From Erysipelothrix sp. UBA3377 (GTDB lineage: Bacteria > Bacillota_I > Bacilli_A > Erysipelotrichales > Erysipelotrichaceae): 12,583 bases of DNA. The DNA is taken from contig DEQB01000015.1 in the NCBI GenBank assembly GCA_002359085.1, positions 1-12,583 on the forward strand. The letters are read 5' to 3'. Shown here one piece after another: positions 6,178-12,583 of this stretch (within the stretch, counting starts at the first letter, position 1; each line of letters opens with the position of its first letter). The notes under the pieces are model-generated. The model was given only the letters and a program-made list of their open reading frames with translations, did not search any database and had not been told where the DNA came from. The translations under genes were made by a program, and so were the position numbers.

Positions 6178-7656
6178 ATGGAAATGAATGAACAAAACAC
6201 ATTAATTAAAGTAAAACATTTGCAGAAATTTTTCCCGATTAAAAAGAAACATTTTCTGCAAAGAAAACAAGAATATGTAAAAGCGAATAAAGATATTACG
6301 ATTGATATTTTTGAGAATGAAACATTGGGATTGGTAGGGGAGTCTGGAAGTGGTAAATCCACTTTGGGACGTACCTTAATCCAGTTGTACGACCAAACTG
6401 CGGGGGTTTCTATTTATTATGGTGAAACCATCAATGAATACATGCCTGCGTATGTTAAAAAGGTTGCGAACTCAATTCCTAAGGTTTTTGTCTCTCAATC
6501 CGATGATTATCAAAAAGTTAAAAAACTTTCTGAACAAGTTAAAGAACTTGAGGGCGATGCACAAGCTGAAGTCAGTGAAACATTGCGTTTGGCTCGTATT
6601 GACTACGAAAACAAGTATGGTAATATTTTAAGATTGGCTGGGGGATTGCTTGCGGGTGATTTGAATAAAGCAAGAGATTTATTGCTTGAAAAATACGCTG
6701 TCGGTAGTAAGTATGCTGAACTTGAAAAAGAAATTGAAATTTTAGAAATCCGTGGTAAAAGTGGTGCTAAAGTTAATGATGATAAAATTGCAGCGTTGAA
6801 AGTGACGTTGGAGAAGATTAAAGATGAACTTGACAAAGTGATTGTCAAAATCGAAGATTATCGTCAGGATTTGGTAAATGAAAAGCATTTCCAAACTTTT
6901 GAAAATTATCATGATGATGGTATAGATTTATCGTCACTCACAAAGGAAGAAATGCGTTATTTACGTAAAGACGTTCAAATTATCTTCCAAGACCCTTATT
7001 CATCTTTGGATCCACGTATGACCGTGGGTAACATCATTGGTGAAGGCTTGATCGCTCACGGAATTTTCGATAACGATAAGTCAGAAGGGTATAGCGAGTA
7101 TATCCAACAAATTATGGAGGAGTGTGGACTTGAGAGTTCATATATTCACCGTTACCCTCACCAGTTCTCTGGTGGTCAAAGACAAAGAATTGGTATCGCC
7201 AGAGCCTTGGCCTTGCGTCCTAAGTTTATTGTCTGTGATGAGGCTGTAAGTGCGCTTGACGTATCAATTCAGTCACAAGTTATTAACCTATTACAAGATT
7301 TAAAAGATCGATTCAACTTGACCTACCTATTTATTACGCATGACCTTGGGGTTGTACGTTATATCTCTGACCGTATTGCGGTTATGTATTTGGGTAATAT
7401 TGTTGAGCTTGCACCAGCAGATGAAATCTTTAGTAATCCACGACACCCATATACAAGAGAGTTGTTGAATGCGATTCCTAAGATGCAACGCCCTGGTCAA
7501 GTCATTGAACCTTTGCCTTTATATGTTGAAAATGATGTATTCGAATTCCACTATAAAGAATTAGGAGAAGCTGACAAGGATTGGTATGAAGTGGCACCGG
7601 ATCACTTTGTTGCTTGCCATCTTAAAGATAAGAGTATTCTTGAGGAGGAGTTGTAA
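6178..7656 (+). CDS. oppF: Peptide ABC transporter ATPase OppF with a long helical insertion
   Basis: 492 residues against about 310-340 for typical OppF. It powers peptide import by ATP hydrolysis at the inner face of OppBC. Motifs: Walker A GESGSGKST (54-62), Q-loop in IIFQDPYSSLDPR (Q271), signature FSGGQRQ (330-336), Walker B FIVCDEAVSALD (D354, E355) and H-loop H388. All are intact, so the ATPase should be active. The HPYTREL segment (423-429) is the usual start of the oligopeptide-transporter C-terminal region. The excess length lies between Walker A and Q-loop. The C-terminus keeps HFVACH (477-481 region) but lacks the three upstream cysteines normally present. AAGGAG-type ribosome binding site at 6164-6172, 5 bases before the ATG; ATG at 6184 is a possible alternative. 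It follows oppC by 12 bases. Confidence 0.94.
   Translation: MEMNEQNTLIKVKHLQKFFPIKKKHFLQRKQEYVKANKDITIDIFENETLGLVGESGSGKSTLGRTLIQLYDQTAGVSIYYGETINEYMPAYVKKVANSIPKVFVSQSDDYQKVKKLSEQVKELEGDAQAEVSETLRLARIDYENKYGNILRLAGGLLAGDLNKARDLLLEKYAVGSKYAELEKEIEILEIRGKSGAKVNDDKIAALKVTLEKIKDELDKVIVKIEDYRQDLVNEKHFQTFENYHDDGIDLSSLTKEEMRYLRKDVQIIFQDPYSSLDPRMTVGNIIGEGLIAHGIFDNDKSEGYSEYIQQIMEECGLESSYIHRYPHQFSGGQRQRIGIARALALRPKFIVCDEAVSALDVSIQSQVINLLQDLKDRFNLTYLFITHDLGVVRYISDRIAVMYLGNIVELAPADEIFSNPRHPYTRELLNAIPKMQRPGQVIEPLPLYVENDVFEFHYKELGEADKDWYEVAPDHFVACHLKDKSILEEEL
6421..6918 (+). other. Helical/coiled-coil insertion within OppF
   Basis: Encodes about residues 82-247 of OppF. In ordinary OppF the strand containing 'GEIxFDGKDI' leads within about 20 residues to the 'LRRDMQMIFQDP' Q-loop. 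Here that hairpin is split after YYGETI and resumes at DDGIDLSSLTKEEMRYLRKDVQIIFQDP. The extra sequence is rich in K, E, L and A with heptad-like spacing, for example at 112-126, 178-192 and 203-228 (EKIKDELDKVIVKIEDY). A small Gly/Ala/Leu-rich stretch (151-160, LRLAGGLLAG) interrupts it. No known domain was recognised. Confidence 0.75.
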
Positions 7657-7658
7657 AA

Positions 7659-8597
7659 ATGAGTTTATTAGAAGTTAAAAATTTACATACATACTTTGAC
7701 ACAAGAAGAGGTGTAGTTAAAGCCGTTAATGGAATTTCATTTGAGGTTCAAGAAGGTCGTACACTGGGAATTGTTGGGGAAAGTGGTTCTGGTAAGAGTC
7801 AGACTGCCATGAGTATCTTAAAGTTATTTGAAAACAACCAACGTATTGCGGATGGTGAGATTTTCTTTGAAGGAAAACGAATTAACGATTTATCTGATAA
7901 GGATTTACAAGACATTCGTGGTAATGAAATCTCAATGATTTTCCAAGAACCCATGAGTTCATTGAATCCTGTGTTTACAGTGGAACGTCAGTTAAATGAA
8001 GTATTGATGTTGCACCAGGACTTAAATAAAAAAGAAGCGACCCAAAAGTCTCTTGAAATGCTTAGATCTGTAAAGATTACCAATCCTGAAGCGGTGATTA
8101 AACAATATCCTCACCAATTATCAGGTGGTATGAGTCAACGTGTTATGATTGCGATGGCATTGGCATGTAATCCAAAGTTATTGATTGCGGATGAGCCAAC
8201 CACTGCACTTGACGTTATCATTCAAGCAGAAATCTTAAAACTGATGAATGATCTTAAAGAGGACTTTAATACGTCAATCATGTTTATTACGCATGACTTA
8301 GGTGTTATTTCTCAAATGGCGGATGACGTTATCGTTATGCACCGTGGTAAGATCGTTGAATCAGGATCTATCCTTTCGATTTTTGATCGCGCAACACACC
8401 CTTATACAAAGCGTTTAATGGCTGCGTTTTTGAAAACAGATATCAGCCGTCGTAAAGGTGAAAAAGAAACTGAACAAGATCTGTTCTCAGCTGAGAATGA
8501 TGTCTTTGACTTTAAAAACTTCCGTGAAAACAATGAAGCAGATGGTGACTGGCATGAAGTGGGTCCCAATCACTTTGTTGCATGTAGATTGAAGTAA
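7659..8597 (+). CDS. oppD: Peptide ABC transporter ATPase OppD
   Basis: 312 residues, slightly short for OppD. It forms the second ATPase half with OppF. Motifs: Walker A GESGSGKS (40-47), Q-loop Q96 in MIFQEPMSSLNP, signature LSGGMSQ (154-160, the OppD-type variant), Walker B LLIADEPTTALD (D178, E179) and H-loop H212. HPYTKRL at 247-253 marks the C-terminal extension. The tail ENDVFDF...EADGDWHEVGPNHFVACR (279-310) is clearly related to that of OppF, and both lack the three upstream cysteines of the family. The ribosome binding site GAGGAGGAG (7642-7650) lies inside the end of oppF, whose stop is two bases before this ATG, implying translational coupling. There is no insertion corresponding to that of OppF. 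Confidence 0.95.
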   Translation: MSLLEVKNLHTYFDTRRGVVKAVNGISFEVQEGRTLGIVGESGSGKSQTAMSILKLFENNQRIADGEIFFEGKRINDLSDKDLQDIRGNEISMIFQEPMSSLNPVFTVERQLNEVLMLHQDLNKKEATQKSLEMLRSVKITNPEAVIKQYPHQLSGGMSQRVMIAMALACNPKLLIADEPTTALDVIIQAEILKLMNDLKEDFNTSIMFITHDLGVISQMADDVIVMHRGKIVESGSILSIFDRATHPYTKRLMAAFLKTDISRRKGEKETEQDLFSAENDVFDFKNFRENNEADGDWHEVGPNHFVACRLK

Positions 8598-8598
8598 A

Positions 8599-8781
8599 AT
8601 GTTTAGAAGACGTAAAAGTTTACTTGCGAATGAGGAAGAAAACTTAAAACGTATGGAGAAGGAAGAATTTGAAAAAGGGGATACCCTAGCCCTTATTCTT
8701 GCAGCTCTGATTACGTTTGTTCCGGCACTCATATTAGTTTTAGGACTCTTTGTGCTCATTATATGGTTGATATTTGGTTAA
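8599..8781 (+). CDS. 60-aa single-helix membrane microprotein
   Basis: The ATG lies one base after the oppD stop, so translation is probably coupled to oppD; no good ribosome binding site of its own is visible. Residues 1-28 are highly charged (RRRK at 3-6, then EEENLKRMEKEEFEKGD) and likely cytoplasmic. Residues 29-59 are an unbroken hydrophobic stretch (LALILAALITF, P42, LILVLGLFVLIIWLIF), one long or kinked transmembrane helix ending at Gly60. The stop at 8779-8781 abuts the operon terminator, so this is the last opp gene. It is not recognised as any named family. Its position suggests a small accessory subunit of the importer, but that is inference from context only. Confidence 0.72.
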   Translation: MFRRRKSLLANEEENLKRMEKEEFEKGDTLALILAALITFVPALILVLGLFVLIIWLIFG

Positions 8782-8783
8782 AG

Positions 8784-8808
8784 GGAAGTCTAGTACTTCC
8801 TTTTTTTT
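8784..8808 (+). terminator. Intrinsic terminator of the opp operon
   Basis: GGAAGT (8784-8789) pairs with ACTTCC (8795-8800) around a 5-base loop, followed by eight Ts (8801-8808). It begins three bases after the microprotein stop and ends just before the marR promoter, separating the two transcription units. Confidence 0.85.
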
Positions 8809-8815
8809 GTGGGTG

Positions 8816-8824
8816 TGATATAAT
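8816..8824 (+). promoter_or_regulatory. Extended -10 promoter of the marR-exporter operon
   Basis: TGATATAAT is a perfect extended -10 element (TGnTATAAT). No good -35 box is found 16-18 bp upstream, where the terminator U-tract lies; extended -10 promoters often do without one. The start of transcription should fall near 8831, inside the adjoining palindrome. Confidence 0.75.
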
Positions 8825-8843
8825 TAGTTAGTCGATTAACTAA
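8824..8843. promoter_or_regulatory. MarR-type operator palindrome
   Basis: TTAGTTAGTCGATTAACTAA has 7-bp perfect arms (TTAGTTA/TAACTAA) around GTCGAT, and 18 of its 20 bases are symmetric. It overlaps the last base of the -10 box and the likely start of transcription, and ends just before the marR ribosome binding site (8844-8849). Such AT-rich TTAGTTA-type palindromes are usual MarR-family sites, so the MarR protein encoded next probably binds here and represses its own operon. Confidence 0.8.
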
Positions 8844-8855
8844 AAGGAGATTCAC

Positions 8856-9299
8856 ATGGAAGAAAAACTAACCAATCGCTTTAGAGATTTGGCGAGAAAA
8901 CAAAGACAAGTAATCTCAAACTACCTACAAAACTATGGTATCTATCTGGGTCAACATCGGACCATTTTTAGGTTACAGAAGCATCCAGATATCACGATGA
9001 CCGAATTGGCTCAACTCCTAGAAGTTTCCAAAGAGTCGCTTTCTGTGAGTATCAAGCGGCTTGAGAATGGTGGGTTTGTGACAAAAAGTATGGATGAAAA
9101 AGACAAGCGTAGAACTTTACTGCGTTTGAGTGAAAAAGGGGAAACACTGGCGGATGCGTGTCGTCAAGGATTTGATGACATCAACAATGCGATGTTTCAA
9201 TATTTTAATGATAGTGAAAAAGAAACACTTTCTATTTATTTCGATAAAATGATTGAAGGTCTTGAAGATGTGGAGGTAATGCATGAAGAGAATTCTTAA
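8856..9299 (+). CDS. MarR-family transcriptional repressor
   Basis: 147 residues, normal for MarR. It should act as a winged-helix dimer on the palindrome at 8824-8843, with release on binding of a ligand or oxidant (family knowledge). The winged helix is seen at about 46-93: helices ITMTELAQLLEVS and KESLSVSIKRLENGGFV (recognition helix), then the wing SMDEKDKRRTLLRLSEKG, with the D-x-x-D-x-R-R pattern (D80, D83, R85, R86) diagnostic of MarR. Flanking helices 1-40 and 97-138 form the dimer interface. One cysteine (C102) is present, not in a typical oxidation-sensing position. AAGGAG at 8844-8849 is the ribosome binding site. The 3' end overlaps the first exporter gene by 17 bases in another frame, which indicates a common mRNA. 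Confidence 0.93.
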   Translation: MEEKLTNRFRDLARKQRQVISNYLQNYGIYLGQHRTIFRLQKHPDITMTELAQLLEVSKESLSVSIKRLENGGFVTKSMDEKDKRRTLLRLSEKGETLADACRQGFDDINNAMFQYFNDSEKETLSIYFDKMIEGLEDVEVMHEENS

Positions 9300-11016
9300 A
9301 TATTTTAAACCAAACTTACCTTTAACATTGTTGGGTATTTTATTGGTTGGATTATCGGCTTTGGTTGAACTTTACCAAATCCGAGTTATGGGTAATATCA
9401 TTGATATTGGGATTGCGAATGCCGATATGAATTTAATTTTAAAACTCGGTGGCTTGATGATTCTGTTAGCTATTGTTGGCGTTGGGGTTGCACTGCTGGG
9501 ATTGATTATTCCCGCAACAGTCACAAACCGTGTGGCACACCGTTTGAGAAGTGATCTATATGAAAAGATTCAAAAGTTTTCCGTTAAAAACGTTAATAAG
9601 TTTCAAACGGCTTCTTTGATTACACGGCTCACCAATGATGTCGACTTTATTCAAAGAACGGCACTGATGACTTTGAGAATGTTTGTAAGGGCACCGGTGC
9701 TTTTAGTAAGTACAGTTTATTTAACTTATATCACCAATCGTTCTTTATCAAGAATACCGATGGTAGCTGTAATTTTACTTGCGATTGCGATGGGGCTGGT
9801 AGTCACAAAAGGTTTTCCTAAGTTTATCAGAGTTCAAGACAGACTTGATAAGTTAAATAAGAAAATACAGGAATCTTTGATGAATATTCGCGTTATCAAA
9901 TCATTTGTGAGAGAAGATTATGAAGATCAACGTTTCAGTGAAGAAAATAAAGAATACTATGGTGCAGCATTGGATGCGCATAACTTAATGTTATTGATTG
10001 ATCCTGCTTTATCTGTTGCGATTAACTTTTCAACTGTGTTGATCATGTGGTTTGCGTCTTTTCTAATTCTTGACCAACAAACCCTGACCATCGGGGACTT
10101 ATTGGTTTTTGTGAACTATTTGAGATTTACCATGTTCTCTATGAATATGATGACCCATGTGTTCATGATGTTTACGCGTTCTAAAGCATCTTTAATGCGT
10201 ATCAATGCAGTCTTTGATGAAGTGATTGATATCAATAATAAGGAAGATGCGATTGTGACTGATTTAAAGGGTCACATTGAGTTTAGAAATGTTTCATTTA
10301 AGTATTATGAAGAAGAAAGTGTTAAAAACACGTTATCGAATCTGAGTTTTACCATTAAACCCGGTGAGAAGATTGGGATCATCGGGAGTACTGGAAGTGG
10401 TAAAACGACGTTGGTTAACCTCTTGGGTCGTTTGATTGATCCAACGGAAGGTCAAATATTTGTGGATGGCCTACCCATTTCTGATTATGACATTAAGGCA
10501 TTGCGTAAGACCTTTGGATTTGTGCCACAAAAGAATGTGCTTTTCTCAGGTACCATTGCGTCTAATTTGCGATTGGGTAATCCTGATGCGGATGTGTCCT
10601 TAATGGATAAGGTCACGAAGGCTGCTTCGATTCATGCTTTCATTGAGGATTCAATTGATGGTTATGATACAGTAGTCCAACAGGGTGGTGTTAACTTTTC
10701 TGGGGGTCAACGACAAAGACTTTGTATTGCGCGTGCACTTGCGATTGATCCAAAGGTATTGATCTTGGATGATTCTACTTCTGCACTAGATGCGGCCACT
10801 GAAGGGCGTGTTCGTGAGGCGGTCAACGAGGAATTTAAAGGATTAACTTTAATATCCGTTGCGCAAAAGATCAGTTCCGTTGCGAATATGGATCGTATTA
10901 TCGTGTTAAATGAAGGTGTAATTGTGGGTTATGATACCCATGACAATCTGCTTGAGAGTTCAAGTGTTTATCAAGAAATCTATCAATCTCAAATGAGAAA
11001 TGGGGTGAGTGCATGA
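9283..11016 (+). CDS. Heterodimeric ABC exporter, first subunit (degenerate-site half, YfiB/LmrC/TM287-like)
   Basis: 577 residues: a six-helix exporter membrane domain (about 1-310) followed by one ATP-binding domain. Motifs: Walker A GSTGSGKTT (368-376), Q-loop Q416, signature FSGGQRQ (472-478) and Walker B VLILDDSTSALD (492-503). The catalytic Glu after Walker B is Asp (D497) and the H-loop His is Gln (Q528 in SVAQKISS). Both changes are characteristic of the non-hydrolysing half of heterodimeric exporters such as TM287/288 and BmrCD. TM6 is rich in Met (284-296). The ribosome binding site GGAGG (9272-9276) is inside marR, 6 bases before the ATG. It ends by ATGA overlap with its partner. 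Likely substrates are drugs or other amphipathic compounds, but nothing in the sequence fixes this. Confidence 0.93.
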   Translation: MKRILKYFKPNLPLTLLGILLVGLSALVELYQIRVMGNIIDIGIANADMNLILKLGGLMILLAIVGVGVALLGLIIPATVTNRVAHRLRSDLYEKIQKFSVKNVNKFQTASLITRLTNDVDFIQRTALMTLRMFVRAPVLLVSTVYLTYITNRSLSRIPMVAVILLAIAMGLVVTKGFPKFIRVQDRLDKLNKKIQESLMNIRVIKSFVREDYEDQRFSEENKEYYGAALDAHNLMLLIDPALSVAINFSTVLIMWFASFLILDQQTLTIGDLLVFVNYLRFTMFSMNMMTHVFMMFTRSKASLMRINAVFDEVIDINNKEDAIVTDLKGHIEFRNVSFKYYEEESVKNTLSNLSFTIKPGEKIGIIGSTGSGKTTLVNLLGRLIDPTEGQIFVDGLPISDYDIKALRKTFGFVPQKNVLFSGTIASNLRLGNPDADVSLMDKVTKAASIHAFIEDSIDGYDTVVQQGGVNFSGGQRQRLCIARALAIDPKVLILDDSTSALDAATEGRVREAVNEEFKGLTLISVAQKISSVANMDRIIVLNEGVIVGYDTHDNLLESSSVYQEIYQSQMRNGVSA

Positions 11017-12583
11017 GTAACAGACGTATGGTCGCCAGTGGGGCGCCCAAACCCATTAATCAGGGGGTAACACTGAAAAGGTTGTTGTCTTATTTGGGAA
11101 GAAATAAATCGTTATTGTTTGTGGTTATTTGTTTATCTGCACTCTCAACTTTGGGTGGCTTGTATACTGCGTATGCGATTTCTCCTGTAATTACAATTAT
11201 TGAACAGGGATTAAAGGGTATAATTTCGCGTTCAGAGGTTACAGTGCTATTGGCAAGACAGTTGTCTTTCTTAGCGATTATTTATGCTTTGGAAATTTTA
11301 ATGAGTTATCTGGCAGCGCGTTTAATGACCAAATTGTCTCAAAGAACGGTGTATAGTATCCGTCAAGAGATGTTTGAACATACCTCTCGTATTTATGTTA
11401 AGTATCATGATCAAACCAGTCATGGTGACTTAATGAGTCGTTTTACCAATGACGTTGATTTGATTCAAGAAGGTTTGAGTACTGCAGCTGCATCCATGGT
11501 TGTGAATGCGATGACCTTAGTGGGGACACTTGGGTATATGATTTATCTGAGTGGTACACTTTCCGTGGTGACTTTAATTGTGGTACCGATTTTATCTTTG
11601 ATTTCGCGTACGATTGTGCGTTATAGTCGTCGTTATGCGCGTCAACAACAAATCGCATTGGGTGCTTTAAATGGTTATATTGAGGAGAGTGTTGAGGGTC
11701 AATCGGTGATGCAATTGTTCAATCATGAAGTGGATTCTTTTGAGGAAATGAAACGATTGAGTGGGGATTATCGTAATAAGATGAAATTGGCTCAAATTAC
11801 ATCTTCAATGATGTTTCCTTTAATGCAAAACATCAACAATATTAATTATGCCTTGGTCGGTATTGTGGGTGGTTATTTGTCCATCTTTAAAGGCTTGGGG
11901 ATTGGTCCTTTGGGTGCATATGTGAATATGACGCGTCAATTGGGTCGTCCGATTAATATGCTTGCGAACCACTATACGATTCTTCAATCGTCCCTTGCAG
12001 CATCTGAGCGTGTCTTTGAATTGTTGGATTGGGCGAAGGAATCTGTTTCTGAAGAAGATATTGAAGCTACAGATGTGGTGGGTGATGTGATCTTTAAAAA
12101 TGTGGTCTTTGGGTATGATTCAGAAAATGTAGTTTTGAATGATGTATCTTTTTGGGCCAAGAGTGGCCAAAAGATTGCGTTTGTGGGATCCACGGGTGCT
12201 GGTAAGACAACCATCACGAATTTAGTTTCGAGGTTCTATGACATTCAAAAGGGCGAGATTACGCTGGATGGGATGAGTATCTATGATATTGATCGTTATA
12301 GTCTTCGTAAGAACATCTCAATGGTGCTTCAGGATACAAACTTGTTTACAGGTACGATAATGGAGAATATTCGTTATGGTAACTTGGATGCGTCGGATGA
12401 AGCCTGTATGGATGCGGCGAAGTTGTCCAATGCCCATCATTTTATTGAGCGTTTGGAACATGGTTATCAGACGGTGATTGATGGTACAGGTGACTCCTTA
12501 TCGCAAGGTCAACGTCAGCTCTTAAACATTGCGCGTGCTGCGGTTGCGAATCCTAAAATATTGATTTTGGATGAAGCGACTTC
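11013..12583 (+). CDS. Heterodimeric ABC exporter, second subunit (catalytic half, YfiC/LmrD/TM288-like), partial
   Basis: The ATG at 11013 overlaps the preceding stop by four bases (ATGA). The frame stays open to the window end, giving 523 codons; about 70-90 residues should be missing. An N-terminal tail of about 22 residues (rich in N, R, G and P) precedes the membrane domain, as is common in this half. The TMD has the usual 'GDLMSRFTNDVDLIQEGL' cytoplasmic loop. ATPase motifs: Walker A GSTGAGKTT (392-400), Q-loop Q440, signature LSQGQRQ (496-502) and Walker B ILILDEATS with catalytic Glu E521. The third signature position is Gln where the consensus has Gly, which places this signature opposite the degenerate Walker motifs of the first subunit. 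The H-loop lies beyond the window. Confidence 0.92.
   Translation, partial: MSNRRMVASGAPKPINQGVTLKRLLSYLGRNKSLLFVVICLSALSTLGGLYTAYAISPVITIIEQGLKGIISRSEVTVLLARQLSFLAIIYALEILMSYLAARLMTKLSQRTVYSIRQEMFEHTSRIYVKYHDQTSHGDLMSRFTNDVDLIQEGLSTAAASMVVNAMTLVGTLGYMIYLSGTLSVVTLIVVPILSLISRTIVRYSRRYARQQQIALGALNGYIEESVEGQSVMQLFNHEVDSFEEMKRLSGDYRNKMKLAQITSSMMFPLMQNINNINYALVGIVGGYLSIFKGLGIGPLGAYVNMTRQLGRPINMLANHYTILQSSLAASERVFELLDWAKESVSEEDIEATDVVGDVIFKNVVFGYDSENVVLNDVSFWAKSGQKIAFVGSTGAGKTTITNLVSRFYDIQKGEITLDGMSIYDIDRYSLRKNISMVLQDTNLFTGTIMENIRYGNLDASDEACMDAAKLSNAHHFIERLEHGYQTVIDGTGDSLSQGQRQLLNIARAAVANPKILILDEAT

Noticed and set aside
1..12583. CRISPR arrays, tRNA or rRNA genes, insertion sequences, phage genes
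   Set aside because: No regularly spaced direct repeats, tRNA-like cloverleaf, transposase or integrase motifs, or terminal inverted repeats with target duplications were seen.

Overview
The window reads as chromosomal DNA of a low-GC, single-membrane bacterium of the Bacillota/Mycoplasmatota kind. Supporting signs are lipoprotein signal peptides with LAGC/VAGC lipoboxes, strong AGGAGG-type ribosome binding sites, AT-rich TTGACA/TATAAT promoters and short U-tract terminators. Tryptophan is encoded by TGG, and TGA is used as a stop (for example at 4302-4304 and 11014-11016), so the code is the standard bacterial one and not the Mycoplasma code. A long insertion in the OppF ATPase recalls enlarged OppF proteins of mollicutes, so a free-living relative of Acholeplasma, Izemoplasma or Erysipelothrix is a reasonable guess, but the genus cannot be named from this sequence. 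All supported genes are on the + strand.

Layout. Positions 1-87 hold the last codons of an unidentified gene, followed one base later by a 242-aa lipoprotein of unknown function that ends near a hairpin terminator (924-960). A 612-bp gene-free stretch (818-1429) follows, containing clustered TATGAA boxes, a 15-bp inverted repeat and a strong promoter with a dyad at the presumed start of transcription. From 1430 to 8781 runs a complete oligopeptide/dipeptide ABC importer operon: substrate-binding lipoprotein (oppA), permeases oppB and oppC, ATPases oppF and oppD, and a 60-aa membrane microprotein directly after oppD. A terminator closes the operon. A second unit begins with a promoter overlapped by a near-perfect palindrome, then a MarR-type repressor gene, then two overlapping genes for the halves of a heterodimeric multidrug-type ABC exporter. 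The second half-transporter gene runs off the window.

Most striking: the OppC-like permease has about 290 extra residues in the extracytoplasmic loop between TM1 and the conserved GTDDLGRD segment. The insert contains seven RCC1-like repeats of 39-46 residues, the number needed for a complete seven-bladed beta-propeller. The partner ATPase OppF carries a separate insertion of about 165 residues, mostly predicted helix/coiled coil, between its Walker A and Q-loop. Both ATPases have also lost three of the four C-terminal cysteines typical of this family. Together these suggest a remodelled peptide importer with added domains on both faces of the membrane, probably involved in receptor docking, gating or regulation.

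The two operons appear independent. The importer brings peptides in for nutrition or sensing. The MarR-exporter unit looks like an autoregulated, inducible efflux system, and the two exporter halves show the sequence asymmetry of one degenerate and one catalytically complete ATP site.
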